Shown piece by piece: positions 1 through 7,860 of a stretch of DNA of 33,463 nucleotides. Under the pieces are notes generated by a model. The model worked only from the letters and a program-made list of their open reading frames with translations, did no database searches and was not told where the DNA came from. Every line of letters starts with the position of its first letter. Within the stretch, counting starts at the first letter, position 1. Location of the stretch: positions 1 to 33,463 of the forward strand of contig CACAPU010000011.1 of assembly GCA_902534465.1 (NCBI GenBank). Reading direction: 5' to 3'. The translations under genes and the position numbers were made by a program. Source of the DNA: an uncultured Pelagibacteraceae bacterium (GTDB lineage: Bacteria; Pseudomonadota; Alphaproteobacteria; Pelagibacterales; Pelagibacteraceae).

Positions 1-360
1 ATTTTCAATACAAAACTCATGAAATTTCAATTTATTTAGGCAAATTTCTAAAGTTTTACTTTCAGAAAGTATTATTTTTTTTCTAATATTACCTAGTTTA
101 TTAATATTCCTATTTATTAACAAGATTTCTTCATCTACAAATAAAAAAATAAAGTCTATTTTTTTTCCAATTTTTTTTAAAAAAGTTAAAAACTTTGTAT
201 CATCACCTTTAGGCGATAAATAGAACTCATCACAAATATTTGGTGCATTACCATAGGGTTGATTATCTACACCAACTATGTAAAAATTTTTCTTAAGAAT
301 TTTTATTAAACTATTCATAATAATTCCATTTGCTGCTGAAATTAAGATTTTAGTTTTCAT
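1..360 (-). CDS. ATP-grasp-family protein, N-terminal part (runs off the left edge)
   Basis: Reading the minus strand from an ATG at 360 gives 120 open codons to base 1 with no stop, so the gene continues outside the window. The start, MKTKILISAANGIIMNSLI, followed by VVGVDN-like residues (VGVDNQPYGNAP) and then YLSPKGDD about residue 47, resembles the Rossmann-like pre-ATP-grasp domain of carbamoyl-phosphate-synthase-like ligases, which often sit in surface-polysaccharide loci. The ATP-grasp domain itself lies outside the window, so the call rests on the N-terminus only. It is divergent from the PIG-L gene at 466. The substrate cannot be stated. Confidence 0.6.
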   Translation of the reverse strand, partial: MKTKILISAANGIIMNSLIKILKKNFYIVGVDNQPYGNAPNICDEFYLSPKGDDTKFLTFLKKIGKKIDFIFLFVDEEILLINRNINKLGNIRKKIILSESKTLEICLNKLKFHEFCIEN

Positions 361-465
361 TTTTTTTTAATAACATATATTTCATTTATAAATAAAATTT
401 TTATATTTGTAATTGAATTAAAAACCTAAAAGAATACTGTAAATTCAGATAATAAATTTAAAGAA
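361..465. promoter_or_regulatory. Divergent intergenic region, weak promoter candidates
   Basis: This 105-bp gap separates two divergent genes and must hold signals for both. On the plus strand TTGAAT (413-418) lies 16 bp before TACTGT (435-440), and GATAAT (448-453) is another possible -10 box. In DNA this AT-rich such matches are expected by chance. No strong Shine-Dalgarno sequence is seen before the ATG at 466. Confidence 0.25.
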
Positions 466-1161
466 ATGAGACTAATAAATTCAAGAATACTAGTAGTAGC
501 AGCCCATCCTGACGATGATGTTCTAGGGTGTGGAGGTACGCTTGCGAAGGCATTATCTTTAAGATCAAAAATTAAAATTTTATATTTGGGTGAAGGCGTT
601 ACTTCAAGATTTTATGGAGAAAATTTAAACAGTAAAAAAGTATTTAAAGCACAGATTACAAGAAAAAAAGAATGTATAAACTCTTTAAAAGTTTTGGGAA
701 TTAAAAATTATATATTCGAAGATAGACTTTGTACAAGATTTGATGAGATACCTCTTTTAAACTTGGTAAAATCAATTGAAAGAGAAATTAATTTATTTCA
801 ACCAAATATTATATTTACTCATAATAGATCTGAAGTAAACATTGATCATAGACTTACCTATGACGCAGTAGAAGTAGCTTCTCGGCCAAAAAAAAATTCT
901 CATTTAAAATCTGTCTATTCATTTGAAATTGTTTGTAGTGGTAACTGGAAATTTGAAAAAACGTTTAGTCCTAATACATATGTTGATATTTCTAAATATT
1001 TTAAAATTAAAATGAAAGCATGGAGTAAATTTAAAAATGAAAATCACAAATTACCCCATCCACGATCAAATAAGGGAATTGAAATACTAGCAAGGTACAG
1101 AGGTATGCAATCTGGTTTAGAGTTTGCAGAAGCCTTTAGGCTCGAGAGAGAAATATTTTAA
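466..1161 (+). CDS. PIG-L (LmbE-like) family N-deacetylase
   Basis: The 231-aa product begins with a short strand and then AAHPDDDVLGCGG (residues 12-24), the zinc-binding AHPDD signature of PIG-L deacetylases, with the final Glu of the usual HPDDE replaced by Asp. The second zinc motif is the HxxDH-like stretch NIDHRLTYDAVEVASRP near residue 125. Family members remove acetyl groups from GlcNAc-type sugars. Length matches the family. It is the first gene of a plus-strand operon of sugar-modification genes, so the likely substrate is an N-acetylated sugar or sugar nucleotide of a surface glycan. That role is inference. The next gene begins 5 bp after its stop. Confidence 0.85.
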   Translation: MRLINSRILVVAAHPDDDVLGCGGTLAKALSLRSKIKILYLGEGVTSRFYGENLNSKKVFKAQITRKKECINSLKVLGIKNYIFEDRLCTRFDEIPLLNLVKSIEREINLFQPNIIFTHNRSEVNIDHRLTYDAVEVASRPKKNSHLKSVYSFEIVCSGNWKFEKTFSPNTYVDISKYFKIKMKAWSKFKNENHKLPHPRSNKGIEILARYRGMQSGLEFAEAFRLEREIF

Positions 1162-1165
1162 TTTA

Positions 1166-1534
1166 ATGAGAAGTAAAAAAAACTTAAAATCTCTATGTTT
1201 TGATATAGATGGTGTGATTTGTACATTAACAAAAAACAACAATTATAAAAAATCTAAACCAATAAAAAAAAATATTGTATTTATAAACAATCTCTACGAT
1301 CAAGGTTATAAAATTACACTGTTTACAGCTAGGTATATGGGGAGATATAAAAACAATAGAGTAAAAGCAGAAAAAAAAATTAAAAAATTAACGATCGAGC
1401 AGTTGGATAAATGGAAATTAAAATATGACCAAGTTTTCTTTGGAAAGCCAAGCTATGATATTATGGTAGATGATAAGTCACTTTTTTTTAAAAAAAATTG
1501 GATTAAAGAATTGAAAAACTTTTTAAAAAAATGA
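1166..1534 (+). CDS. Small HAD-superfamily phosphatase
   Basis: A 122-aa capless HAD protein. Motif I is CFDIDGVICTL near the N-terminus (nucleophile Asp plus the +2 Asp), motif II is LFTAR, and motif III/IV is the Lys of FFGKPSYD followed by MVDDKS. The reading frame opens further upstream at 1124, inside the PIG-L gene, but the ATG at 1166 puts the nucleophile at the normal distance from the start. Short HAD enzymes of this type are common in capsule loci. Here one could supply the bisphosphate phosphatase step (GmhB role) of GDP-heptose synthesis, because kinase, nucleotidyltransferase and isomerase candidates are nearby. It is not a recognisable GmhB, so that role is inference. It overlaps the next gene by 4 bp. 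Confidence 0.75.
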   Translation: MRSKKNLKSLCFDIDGVICTLTKNNNYKKSKPIKKNIVFINNLYDQGYKITLFTARYMGRYKNNRVKAEKKIKKLTIEQLDKWKLKYDQVFFGKPSYDIMVDDKSLFFKKNWIKELKNFLKK

Positions 1535-2064
1535 AAAAAAATAAAATAAATTATCCGTATCTTTTTAAAGGTAAATTTCTTAAAGATAAACGTGGTTATT
1601 TAGATAAATTTTATGATAAAAAAATTTTTAAAAAGAATAATTTTAGAGTTATTGAGGTACAAATCTCAAAATATAATAAAAATGTATTTAGAGGAATTTA
1701 CATGCAAACGGGAAAGTATGGTGAAGCTAAATTTATTAAACTTTTATCTGGAGAATTAATCTGGTTTACAATAGATTTGAGAAAATCAAGCAGAACGTTT
1801 GGAAAAATATTCCCATTTAAATTGTCTTCTAGAAAGATTTTATATACACCAAGAGGTTTTGCGCATGGATCATTCTCAATAAAAAAATCTGAAGTATTAA
1901 TAATTGCTGATAATAACTATGATAATAAATTCTCTATTGGAATTAATTACAAAGATAAAAATTTTTTTCCTACAATTAAAAAATTTATTAAAAATAAAAA
2001 AATTACTATTTCTAGATGGCATAATTCCTTTGGAAATTTTGAAGAAGTAAAGAATAAAATATAA
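1531..2064 (+). CDS. RmlC-like cupin (dTDP-4-dehydrorhamnose 3,5-epimerase family), catalytic His replaced
   Basis: The 177-aa protein has the RmlC layout: FLKDKRGYLDKFYDKKIF near residues 17-33, then FRGIYMQTGKYGEAKFIKL (53-71), IDLRKSSRTFG (81-91) and TPRGFAHGSF (106-115). In active RmlC enzymes the second block reads RGLHYQ, and its His is the catalytic base. Here the aligned residue is Tyr57 (RGIYMQ). The other RmlC homologue in the window (6408-6932) keeps this His. The protein may therefore be a ketoisomerase, a one-centre epimerase of unusual chemistry, or a non-epimerising cupin. Its neighbours suggest it acts on a GDP-4-keto-6-deoxy sugar. Confidence 0.75.
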   Translation: MKKNKINYPYLFKGKFLKDKRGYLDKFYDKKIFKKNNFRVIEVQISKYNKNVFRGIYMQTGKYGEAKFIKLLSGELIWFTIDLRKSSRTFGKIFPFKLSSRKILYTPRGFAHGSFSIKKSEVLIIADNNYDNKFSIGINYKDKNFFPTIKKFIKNKKITISRWHNSFGNFEEVKNKI

Positions 2065-2074
2065 ATTTGTTACG

Positions 2075-2836
2075 GTGTCAAATTCAAATCTTATTGCAGT
2101 TATTTTGCTTGGTGGAAAAGGAAAAAGAATGGGGAATTATACATTGAATAACCATAAATCTCTTTTAAAAGTAGGTAATTTCAATATTCTTTCTCATCTT
2201 TATACACAATTAAGAATTTTAGGAATTAAAGAAATAGTTATGTGTATAGGACATTTTTCACTCAAAATAAAAAAATATGTAAAAAATCATATTATGGATG
2301 ATTCTAATAAAATATTAAAAATTATAAAAAAAAAAACAAATAATAATGATGTCAGGGTTTTATTTTCATATTCTAGTGCTGATAGCTCAACATCAAAAAG
2401 ACTTAAAAAAGTAAAAAAAATTATTAAAGATAGAAATGTTGTATTGTTATATGGCGACACACTTTTAAAAATTTCAAAAAATAATTTTAAATCAAATAAA
2501 AAAAAAATTAATTTTAATGACATAATTTTAACTGTTTCTAATCCACCTGAAAAATTTGGGGTGGCAAAATTTAAAAAGGAAAAATTAGTTTCTTATAATG
2601 AAAAAAAAATAAATAAAAATAAATGGGTAAACTCTGGTTGGATGTTTTTAAACAATAGTGTTTTTAGATTTATTAATAAAGAAGATTTTAATTTTGAACA
2701 ATATATACTTAACAATACAAAAAAATTTGATATAAGGGTTAGTAAAAACAAGCATTTTTATTTGCCAATTGATAATATATACGATCTTAATACGGCAAAA
2801 CTTGCATGGAAAAATAGTCAAAAAACGTGGTATTAA
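2075..2836 (+). CDS. Sugar-phosphate nucleotidyltransferase (HddC-like)
   Basis: A 253-aa NTP_transferase. The N-terminus carries AVILLGGKGKRMG (the LxGGxGxRL signature), then HKSLLKVGN (the K of the PK motif), LLYGDTLL (metal-binding Asp) and KWVNSGWMFLN (sugar-binding NSG). The start is a GTG at 2075; no ATG lies between it and the conserved motif. D-glycero-D-manno-heptose-1-phosphate guanylyltransferases belong to this group, as do other glucose- and mannose-1-phosphate transferases. The GHMP kinase and GMD-like genes just downstream favour a GDP-heptose or GDP-mannose-type product, but nucleotide and sugar specificity cannot be read from the sequence. Confidence 0.75.
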   Translation: MSNSNLIAVILLGGKGKRMGNYTLNNHKSLLKVGNFNILSHLYTQLRILGIKEIVMCIGHFSLKIKKYVKNHIMDDSNKILKIIKKKTNNNDVRVLFSYSSADSSTSKRLKKVKKIIKDRNVVLLYGDTLLKISKNNFKSNKKKINFNDIILTVSNPPEKFGVAKFKKEKLVSYNEKKINKNKWVNSGWMFLNNSVFRFINKEDFNFEQYILNNTKKFDIRVSKNKHFYLPIDNIYDLNTAKLAWKNSQKTWY

Positions 2837-2840
2837 ATTT

Positions 2841-3836
2841 ATGAAAAAAAAAGTTTTAATTACAGGTATTACAGGATTTGTAGGATCACATTTAGCAGAT
2901 TTTTTATTAAAAAAAAAAAACATCAAGGTTTATGGAATTAAAAGATGGCACTTATCAAATTTAAAAAATATTAAACATATTTTAAATAGAATTGTACTAT
3001 TTGATTGCGATATTACAGATGGAATTTCTGTAGATAATTTAATAAAAAAAAATAAATTTGATATTATTTTCCATTGTGCAGCTGAAAGTTTCGTCAGTCC
3101 TTCTTGGGACCATCCAAATAGATATATGTCGGTAAATTATAATGGAACTTTAAATTTTTTAGAAAGCATAAAAAAGTATTCCACAAAAACAATTTTTCAT
3201 ATTCCAGGTTCTGGTGAGGAATATGGAATGATAAAAAAAAATGAAATCCCAATCACACCTGAGACTGTTCTAAGACCAGTAAATCCTTATGCAGTAAGTA
3301 AAATAGCACAAGATTTAATTGGTTATGTTTATTACAAATCTTACAATCTTAAAGTAATTAGAACTAGATCATTTAATCATGAGGGACCAAGAAGAGAAAA
3401 AGTTTTTGGAATTTCTTGGTATGCTTATCAGATTGCATTGATTGAAAATAAATTAATGAAACCTTTTATGGAAGTTGGTGAAATAGATGATAGGAGGAAT
3501 TTTACTCATGTGAAAGATATTGTAGAGGCATACTGGCTATCTACTCAAAAATGTAAACCTGGTGAACTTTATTTAGTCGGAAGTGAGGAAAAAGAGAAAA
3601 ATACTTTTACTTTTAGAGATGCATTAAAAAAATTAATCAGCATGTCAAATGAAAAAAATATACAATTTAAAATTGTTCCAAAATTTGTTAGACCTACAAA
3701 TGTACCAAGATTAATTGCGGATACTTATAAATTTAGAAAAATTACGGGATGGAAACCTAAATTAAAATTTAATGATATATTAGTAGATACTTTAAATTTT
3801 TGGAGAAATAAAATAAAAAACAACGACCATATTTAA
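2841..3836 (+). CDS. GDP-mannose 4,6-dehydratase-like extended SDR
   Basis: 331 aa. An upstream in-frame start at 2769 lies inside the previous gene and would place the NAD motif 24 residues later, so the ATG at 2841 is chosen. The NAD site is ITGITGFVGSHLAD (7-20). The active site has GSGEEYG (Ser124, Glu126) and PYAVSK (Tyr150, Lys154), the Ser/Thr-x-Glu and YxxxK arrangement of dehydratases. RSFNHEGPRR resembles GMD/Rmd enzymes. It probably forms a GDP-4-keto-6-deoxy sugar, from either mannose or manno-heptose; the neighbouring HddC- and HddA-like genes make the heptose form plausible (inference). A paired GDP-4-keto-6-deoxymannose reductase role is the main alternative. Confidence 0.75.
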   Translation: MKKKVLITGITGFVGSHLADFLLKKKNIKVYGIKRWHLSNLKNIKHILNRIVLFDCDITDGISVDNLIKKNKFDIIFHCAAESFVSPSWDHPNRYMSVNYNGTLNFLESIKKYSTKTIFHIPGSGEEYGMIKKNEIPITPETVLRPVNPYAVSKIAQDLIGYVYYKSYNLKVIRTRSFNHEGPRREKVFGISWYAYQIALIENKLMKPFMEVGEIDDRRNFTHVKDIVEAYWLSTQKCKPGELYLVGSEEKEKNTFTFRDALKKLISMSNEKNIQFKIVPKFVRPTNVPRLIADTYKFRKITGWKPKLKFNDILVDTLNFWRNKIKNNDHI

Positions 3837-3853
3837 ATACGTAACATAAATCT

Positions 3854-4825
3854 GTGAAAAAAAAATTAAGTTATGTAGTATCAAAAACGCCATTGAGAGT
3901 AAGTTTTTTGGGTGGGGGAACTGACATACCCTATTTTTATGAAAAGTTTAATGGTGCAACAATAAATACTGCAATAGATAAATTTGTTTATGTAACAATT
4001 AAAAGACACTCAAGATATTTTATTGAAAATTATAGATTGAACTATCATGATAGCGAAAATACTCTAAGCATAGATAAGATTAAAAACTCAATAATAAGAG
4101 AAACTTTAAAATATTTTAATATTAAAGAAAAACTATATATATCGGTTGTTGCTGATGTTCCTACTGGATCTGGATTAGGTGGATCAAGTGCTTTTATAGT
4201 TGGCTTAATTAATGCAATTTGTAAACTTGAAACCATAAAAATAACAAAAAAAAAAATTTATGAGATTGCTACACACATAGAAATTAAAATCATCCGGAGC
4301 CCAATCGGAAAACAGGATCATATACCGGCAGTATTTGGAGGATTGATTTATACTCGATATTTAAAAAATGATAAGGTTATTATAAAAAAAATAAATTGTG
4401 TTAGAAATTTAAAACCTATGAATTTACTTTGGACTATGAAAACTAGAAATGCAAACCTTGTGCTTGAGTCCCAAAAAAAAAAATTTAAACAAAATTTAGA
4501 TAACCTTATCCAATTAAAAAATATGGCAGATCAATTTTATATTCAAACTAAAAAAAAAAAAAAATTAGATTTAAAAAATTTAATTAAGCTAGTAAATAAA
4601 AGTTGGTTTTTAAAAAAAACTCTCTCAAAAATGATAACATTTAATTTAGTTGATAAAATATTATTAAGATCAAATAATCAAAATTTGGGAGGTAAATTGC
4701 TTGGAGCTGGCGGAGGTGGATTCATTTTACTAATTGGACAAATAAAAAATAAGATAAAAAAAAAATATATTACAGAAAATATAAAGGTTTATAAAAGAGG
4801 CACAGAAATAATTTTAGCGAAGTAA
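3854..4825 (+). CDS. hddA: GHMP-family sugar kinase, D-glycero-D-manno-heptose-7-phosphate 1-kinase type
   Basis: 323 aa, GTG start at 3854. All three GHMP motifs are present: TPLRVSFLGGGTDIPYFY near residues 12-29, PTGSGLGGSSAF near 105 (ATP-binding glycine loop) and KLLGAGGGGFIL near 280. The N-terminal PLRVSFLGGGTD form is typical of heptose-7-phosphate kinases (HddA) and related fucokinase-like enzymes rather than galactokinases or mevalonate kinases. A GmhA-like isomerase is at 10335 and an HddC-like transferase at 2075, which together support the GDP-heptose reading. It lies 17 bp after the GMD-like gene and 2 bp before the SDR gene. Confidence 0.75.
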   Translation: MKKKLSYVVSKTPLRVSFLGGGTDIPYFYEKFNGATINTAIDKFVYVTIKRHSRYFIENYRLNYHDSENTLSIDKIKNSIIRETLKYFNIKEKLYISVVADVPTGSGLGGSSAFIVGLINAICKLETIKITKKKIYEIATHIEIKIIRSPIGKQDHIPAVFGGLIYTRYLKNDKVIIKKINCVRNLKPMNLLWTMKTRNANLVLESQKKKFKQNLDNLIQLKNMADQFYIQTKKKKKLDLKNLIKLVNKSWFLKKTLSKMITFNLVDKILLRSNNQNLGGKLLGAGGGGFILLIGQIKNKIKKKYITENIKVYKRGTEIILAK

Positions 4826-4827
4826 AA

Positions 4828-5535
4828 ATGAATATATTAATTTTAGGTATAAATGGTGATATAGCCAACGCAATAATTAACAAAATATATAAAAAAAATA
4901 ATAATTATTATTGTACATTCTCAAAAAAGAAACCCAATTTTGAAAAAAAAAATATTATTGCTGTTAAAATTAATTTTAAAACTTTAAAAGGACAATCTAA
5001 AAAAATTAATTTTCTTAAATCAAAAAATATTGATTTAATAATTAACAATGTTGGAGATAGTAATCCGTATAAAAAATTTGAATATTTGAGTGATAATGAA
5101 TTTAATGACTCACTTAAAATTAATTTTTTATCTCCACTTAAAATAATTTCTACAATTTTAAAACAAAATTTAAAGAAAAAGAAAAAACTAGATATAATCA
5201 ATATTAGTTCTAATACAGTTAAGTTTTATGGTTCTAAAAAGAATTTTCCTTATTTCATATCCAAATTGGCCCTAGATTACTCTTTACAATATTTATCAAA
5301 GCATTTTTCTAAAAACAAAATTAGAATTAACATTATTAGACCAGGACTGATAAAAACAAATAAAAGCACAAAGTTAATAGGATATTCTTTAAAAGAATTT
5401 AAAAAAAGAGAGAAACTTATTCCAGCAAATAAATCTGGATCTCCAAGTGACATTTCAAATTTAGTTGATTTTCTAATGGATAAAAAAAGCAATTTTATCT
5501 CTGGTCAAATAATATCTGTTTCTGGTGGTGAATAA
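4828..5535 (+). CDS. Short-chain dehydrogenase/reductase
   Basis: A classical-size SDR of 235 aa. The N-terminus is a variant cofactor loop (LILGINGDIANAI). It is followed by LIINNVG (the NNAG element), the catalytic Ser in NISSN, YFISK (Tyr-x-x-x-Lys) and RPGLIKT after the active site. The C-terminus has the usual SGQIISVSGGE ending. It is the last gene of the 466-5535 operon and its stop lies 1 bp from the stop of the convergent minus-strand gene. A 4-keto-sugar or related carbonyl reduction is likely from context. The substrate is unknown. Confidence 0.8.
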   Translation: MNILILGINGDIANAIINKIYKKNNNYYCTFSKKKPNFEKKNIIAVKINFKTLKGQSKKINFLKSKNIDLIINNVGDSNPYKKFEYLSDNEFNDSLKINFLSPLKIISTILKQNLKKKKKLDIINISSNTVKFYGSKKNFPYFISKLALDYSLQYLSKHFSKNKIRINIIRPGLIKTNKSTKLIGYSLKEFKKREKLIPANKSGSPSDISNLVDFLMDKKSNFISGQIISVSGGE

Positions 5536-5536
5536 T

Positions 5537-6394
5537 TTAAATTTTTAATAATTCAACCAATCCATTGTGAATATCATAATTCGGTTTCCATCCTAATTTT
5601 TTCAATTTATTATTTTTACCATAAAATAAAATTTTCTTTTTATTTTTTTCATAAATTAACTGAGAGCTAGAACCAGTTTTTTTTTTTAAATATTTAGCTA
5701 AAAATAATGGTGTAAAAGCTTTACCATTACTTACATTATAAATTCCATTTTTATTTATTTTTAAAAACAACAATATTGCTTCGCATACATCATCTACATT
5801 AACAAAGTCTCTACCAGCATTTGGTTCATTTAAAACTATTTTCCTATTTTTTTGAGTATTTTTAAGTAAATAGGGTATTAAACCTTTTGTTCTTTGACCT
5901 TTGCCATACACATAAAATAATCTTAACCACACAAGTGATACGCTCGTGTGCAAATTTTTTTTTAAAAATTTATATAATTTAATTTTAGCTTCAGAAAATG
6001 GAGTTTTAACTTTTATATTTGAGCTTTCTGAGTAACATCCCTCTAATAAACCATATTCAAAACAAGAACCTGTGACTATAATTTTTTTTATAGTTTTTAA
6101 TTTATTAATTTCTCTAAAAAATATTTTTTGCTGCGAGAGGTTTTTTTTTGAAATTCTTGATCCATAATCTGGTATTCCCTCCCATGCCAAATGAATTAAA
6201 ACAGTTGGCTTTAAGGACTTTAAAAATAAAATTTTTTTTTTGATATTTTTAATATCTGAATAAATTAAATTAATCTTTTTTTGATTTCTAATTTTTTTTC
6301 TTGAAATTACTGAAATAAGATTTGTTTCTTTATTTATTTTTCTTAAAAGATTTTTTCCTATGAATCCCGATGCACCTGAAATTAATATATTCAT
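5537..6394 (-). CDS. NAD-dependent epimerase/dehydratase-family protein with Phe at the catalytic Tyr position
   Basis: 285 aa. The NAD motif ISGASGFIGKNLL (5-17), LIHLAWEG, TGSCFEYG (108-115) and RLFYVYGKGQR match extended SDRs such as CDP-abequose-synthase-like and 4-keto-sugar reductases. The YxxxK pair should follow: the sequence reads TPFSEAK (131-137), so Lys137 is kept but Tyr is Phe133. The codon on the minus strand is TTT, so this is not a frame artefact. It is the second gene of a two-gene minus-strand operon, 13 bp after the RmlC gene, which suggests joint action on one 4-keto sugar. Loss of Tyr makes ordinary reductase chemistry uncertain. Confidence 0.8.
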   Translation of the reverse strand: MNILISGASGFIGKNLLRKINKETNLISVISRKKIRNQKKINLIYSDIKNIKKKILFLKSLKPTVLIHLAWEGIPDYGSRISKKNLSQQKIFFREINKLKTIKKIIVTGSCFEYGLLEGCYSESSNIKVKTPFSEAKIKLYKFLKKNLHTSVSLVWLRLFYVYGKGQRTKGLIPYLLKNTQKNRKIVLNEPNAGRDFVNVDDVCEAILLFLKINKNGIYNVSNGKAFTPLFLAKYLKKKTGSSSQLIYEKNKKKILFYGKNNKLKKLGWKPNYDIHNGLVELLKI

Positions 6395-6407
6395 TAAATA
6401 TTTTATT

Positions 6408-6932
6408 TTAAAAATAAGGTATGTTTTTATCTTTTTTGGATACTATTTTTGGTTTAATTGGCCATTTAAATTTAAATAATGGATCTAAATAATTGACCCC
6501 ACCCTCATATTTAGGACTATAATTTTGTGAACAATAGTAGTGAACAACAGTATTGTCTTTTATAGTTAAAAATGCATTTGCACAACCTTTTGGAATATGA
6601 ATAGATAATTTATTTTTTTCTGAAAGTTTAAATCCAAGCCATTTTAGATAAGTTTTCGATGATTTCCTAAGATCAACAACTATATCATAAATTTCGCCAC
6701 TTATACACGACATGGTTTTATCTTCTTGATACGGTTTCTTTTGGTAATGAAAACCGCGTAACGTGGCTTTTTTAAAATTTACAGAAACATTTGCCTGCAA
6801 AACATCAGATTTTAATTTATTATTTTCAAATTCTCTTCTAGAAAAATGCCTTCTAAAAATACCTCTTCTATCTTTAAATAAACTAGGTTTAATTAAAAAA
6901 ACACCGTCAATTTTTTGTTTTATAAATATCAT
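6408..6932 (-). CDS. RmlC-type dTDP-4-dehydrorhamnose 3,5-epimerase family protein
   Basis: 174 aa from the ATG at 6932. A TTG further upstream (6989) would add 19 residues not typical of the family. Motifs run in order: KDRRGIFRRHFSRREF (20-35), LRGFHYQ with the catalytic His62, VDLRKSSKTY (87-95), IPKGCANAFLT (113-123), NTVVHYYCSQNYSP (127-140, catalytic Tyr region) and NYLDPLFKFKWP (147-158). This is the GCANAFLT subgroup of RmlC-like epimerases. It should epimerise C3, C5 or both of an NDP-4-keto-6-deoxy sugar. It leads the two-gene minus operon with the SDR at 5537 and is divergent from the SDR at 6991. Confidence 0.85.
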   Translation of the reverse strand: MIFIKQKIDGVFLIKPSLFKDRRGIFRRHFSRREFENNKLKSDVLQANVSVNFKKATLRGFHYQKKPYQEDKTMSCISGEIYDIVVDLRKSSKTYLKWLGFKLSEKNKLSIHIPKGCANAFLTIKDNTVVHYYCSQNYSPKYEGGVNYLDPLFKFKWPIKPKIVSKKDKNIPYF

Positions 6933-6954
6933 TTTTGTGTAAAAAGATTTTAAA

Positions 6955-6982
6955 TTAATAAAGGTATTAGCTATAAATTCAA
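6955..6982 (-). promoter_or_regulatory. Candidate promoter for the minus-strand rmlC-like operon
   Basis: On the minus strand TTGAAT (6982-6977) is followed after 16 bp by TATTAA (6960-6955). Each matches the sigma-70 consensus at 4 of 6 positions. The start codon at 6932 would lie about 15-20 bases after transcription begins. The 58-bp gap is shared with the divergent gene at 6991, where TATAAA (6972-6977, plus strand) is a possible -10 box. AT-richness makes chance matches likely. Confidence 0.3.
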
Positions 6983-6990
6983 GTCTCAAA

Positions 6991-7860
6991 ATGACAATAT
7001 TAATTACAGGATCATCAAGTTATATAGGAAAAAATTTAATTGAAAAACTAAATAAAAAAAAAAGTAAATTTATAGGAATTGATTTAAAAAAAAATAAGTC
7101 AGCAAATTCATTTAAAATAGATATTACAAAAAAAAATGAATTAAAATTTTTAAAACAATATAATATAAAAAGTATTATTCATTTAGCTGCCATCTCAAAT
7201 GAAAAAGATGGAAATAAAAACCCAGAAAAGACTTTTAATGTTAATGTGATTGGAACATTAAATATTTTAAATTTTGCTATCAGCCAAAAAATACCAAAAA
7301 TAATATTTGCTTCCACAGAATGGGTATATGAAAATTCAAAAAGGAAAAAACATAGTTATAAGGATAAATTAGATTATTATTCTATTAAAGATTTTTATGC
7401 GTCATCAAAATATTTAGGTGAGCAAATAATTAGAAATCAAAATATGGTAAAATATTGTATTTTAAGATTTGGTATAATTTATGGCAAGAGAAAAAAAAAT
7501 TTAACAGCAGTAGAGTCAATAGTAAATTATATTTCAAAGAATAATATAATTAAGATAGGCTCAAAAAAAACTATGAGATCTTTTATTCACATTGATGATA
7601 TTGTTGATGCAATATTTAAATCATTAAAGTTCAAACAAAACTGTATTTCAGATATCCAAGGACCTGAAAAAGTAAATTTAAAAAAAATAATTGATCTAAC
7701 AAGTCGTTTAAAAAAAAAAAAAATAAAAATAATTGAGCTTAATCCAAAAAAACCAAGTATAAGAAATGTAGAAATTTCTAAATCAATAGGAAATGTTAAA
7801 TGGAAACCATACATTGATATTAAAACAGGAATTAAACAAATTTTAAATGAACATATATAA
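6991..7860 (+). CDS. NAD-dependent epimerase/dehydratase-family protein
   Basis: 289-aa extended SDR. NAD motif LITGSSSYIGKNLIEKL near the N-terminus, IIHLAAIS near residue 64, FASTEWVY near 110, and YASSK as the catalytic YxxxK (about residue 136). RFGIIYG and RSFIHIDDIVDAIF follow in the usual family order. It opens the long plus-strand operon 6991-17575 and overlaps the TPP-enzyme alpha gene by 14 bp. That tight coupling suggests it prepares or reduces the sugar that the TPP enzyme acts on. Whether it epimerises, dehydrates or reduces cannot be told by eye. Confidence 0.8.
   Translation: MTILITGSSSYIGKNLIEKLNKKKSKFIGIDLKKNKSANSFKIDITKKNELKFLKQYNIKSIIHLAAISNEKDGNKNPEKTFNVNVIGTLNILNFAISQKIPKIIFASTEWVYENSKRKKHSYKDKLDYYSIKDFYASSKYLGEQIIRNQNMVKYCILRFGIIYGKRKKNLTAVESIVNYISKNNIIKIGSKKTMRSFIHIDDIVDAIFKSLKFKQNCISDIQGPEKVNLKKIIDLTSRLKKKKIKIIELNPKKPSIRNVEISKSIGNVKWKPYIDIKTGIKQILNEHI

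Noticed and set aside
2287..2926. Two open frames on the minus strand (2287-2523 and 2648-2926)
   Set aside because: Both are antisense to the nucleotidyltransferase and the start of the GMD-like gene and are mostly Phe/Ile/Leu runs, the complement of Lys-rich codons.
4908..5201. 97-codon minus-strand open frame, hydrophobic
   Set aside because: It mirrors the Lys/Asn-rich SDR gene at 4828-5535. Hydrophobic antisense frames are expected at this base composition.
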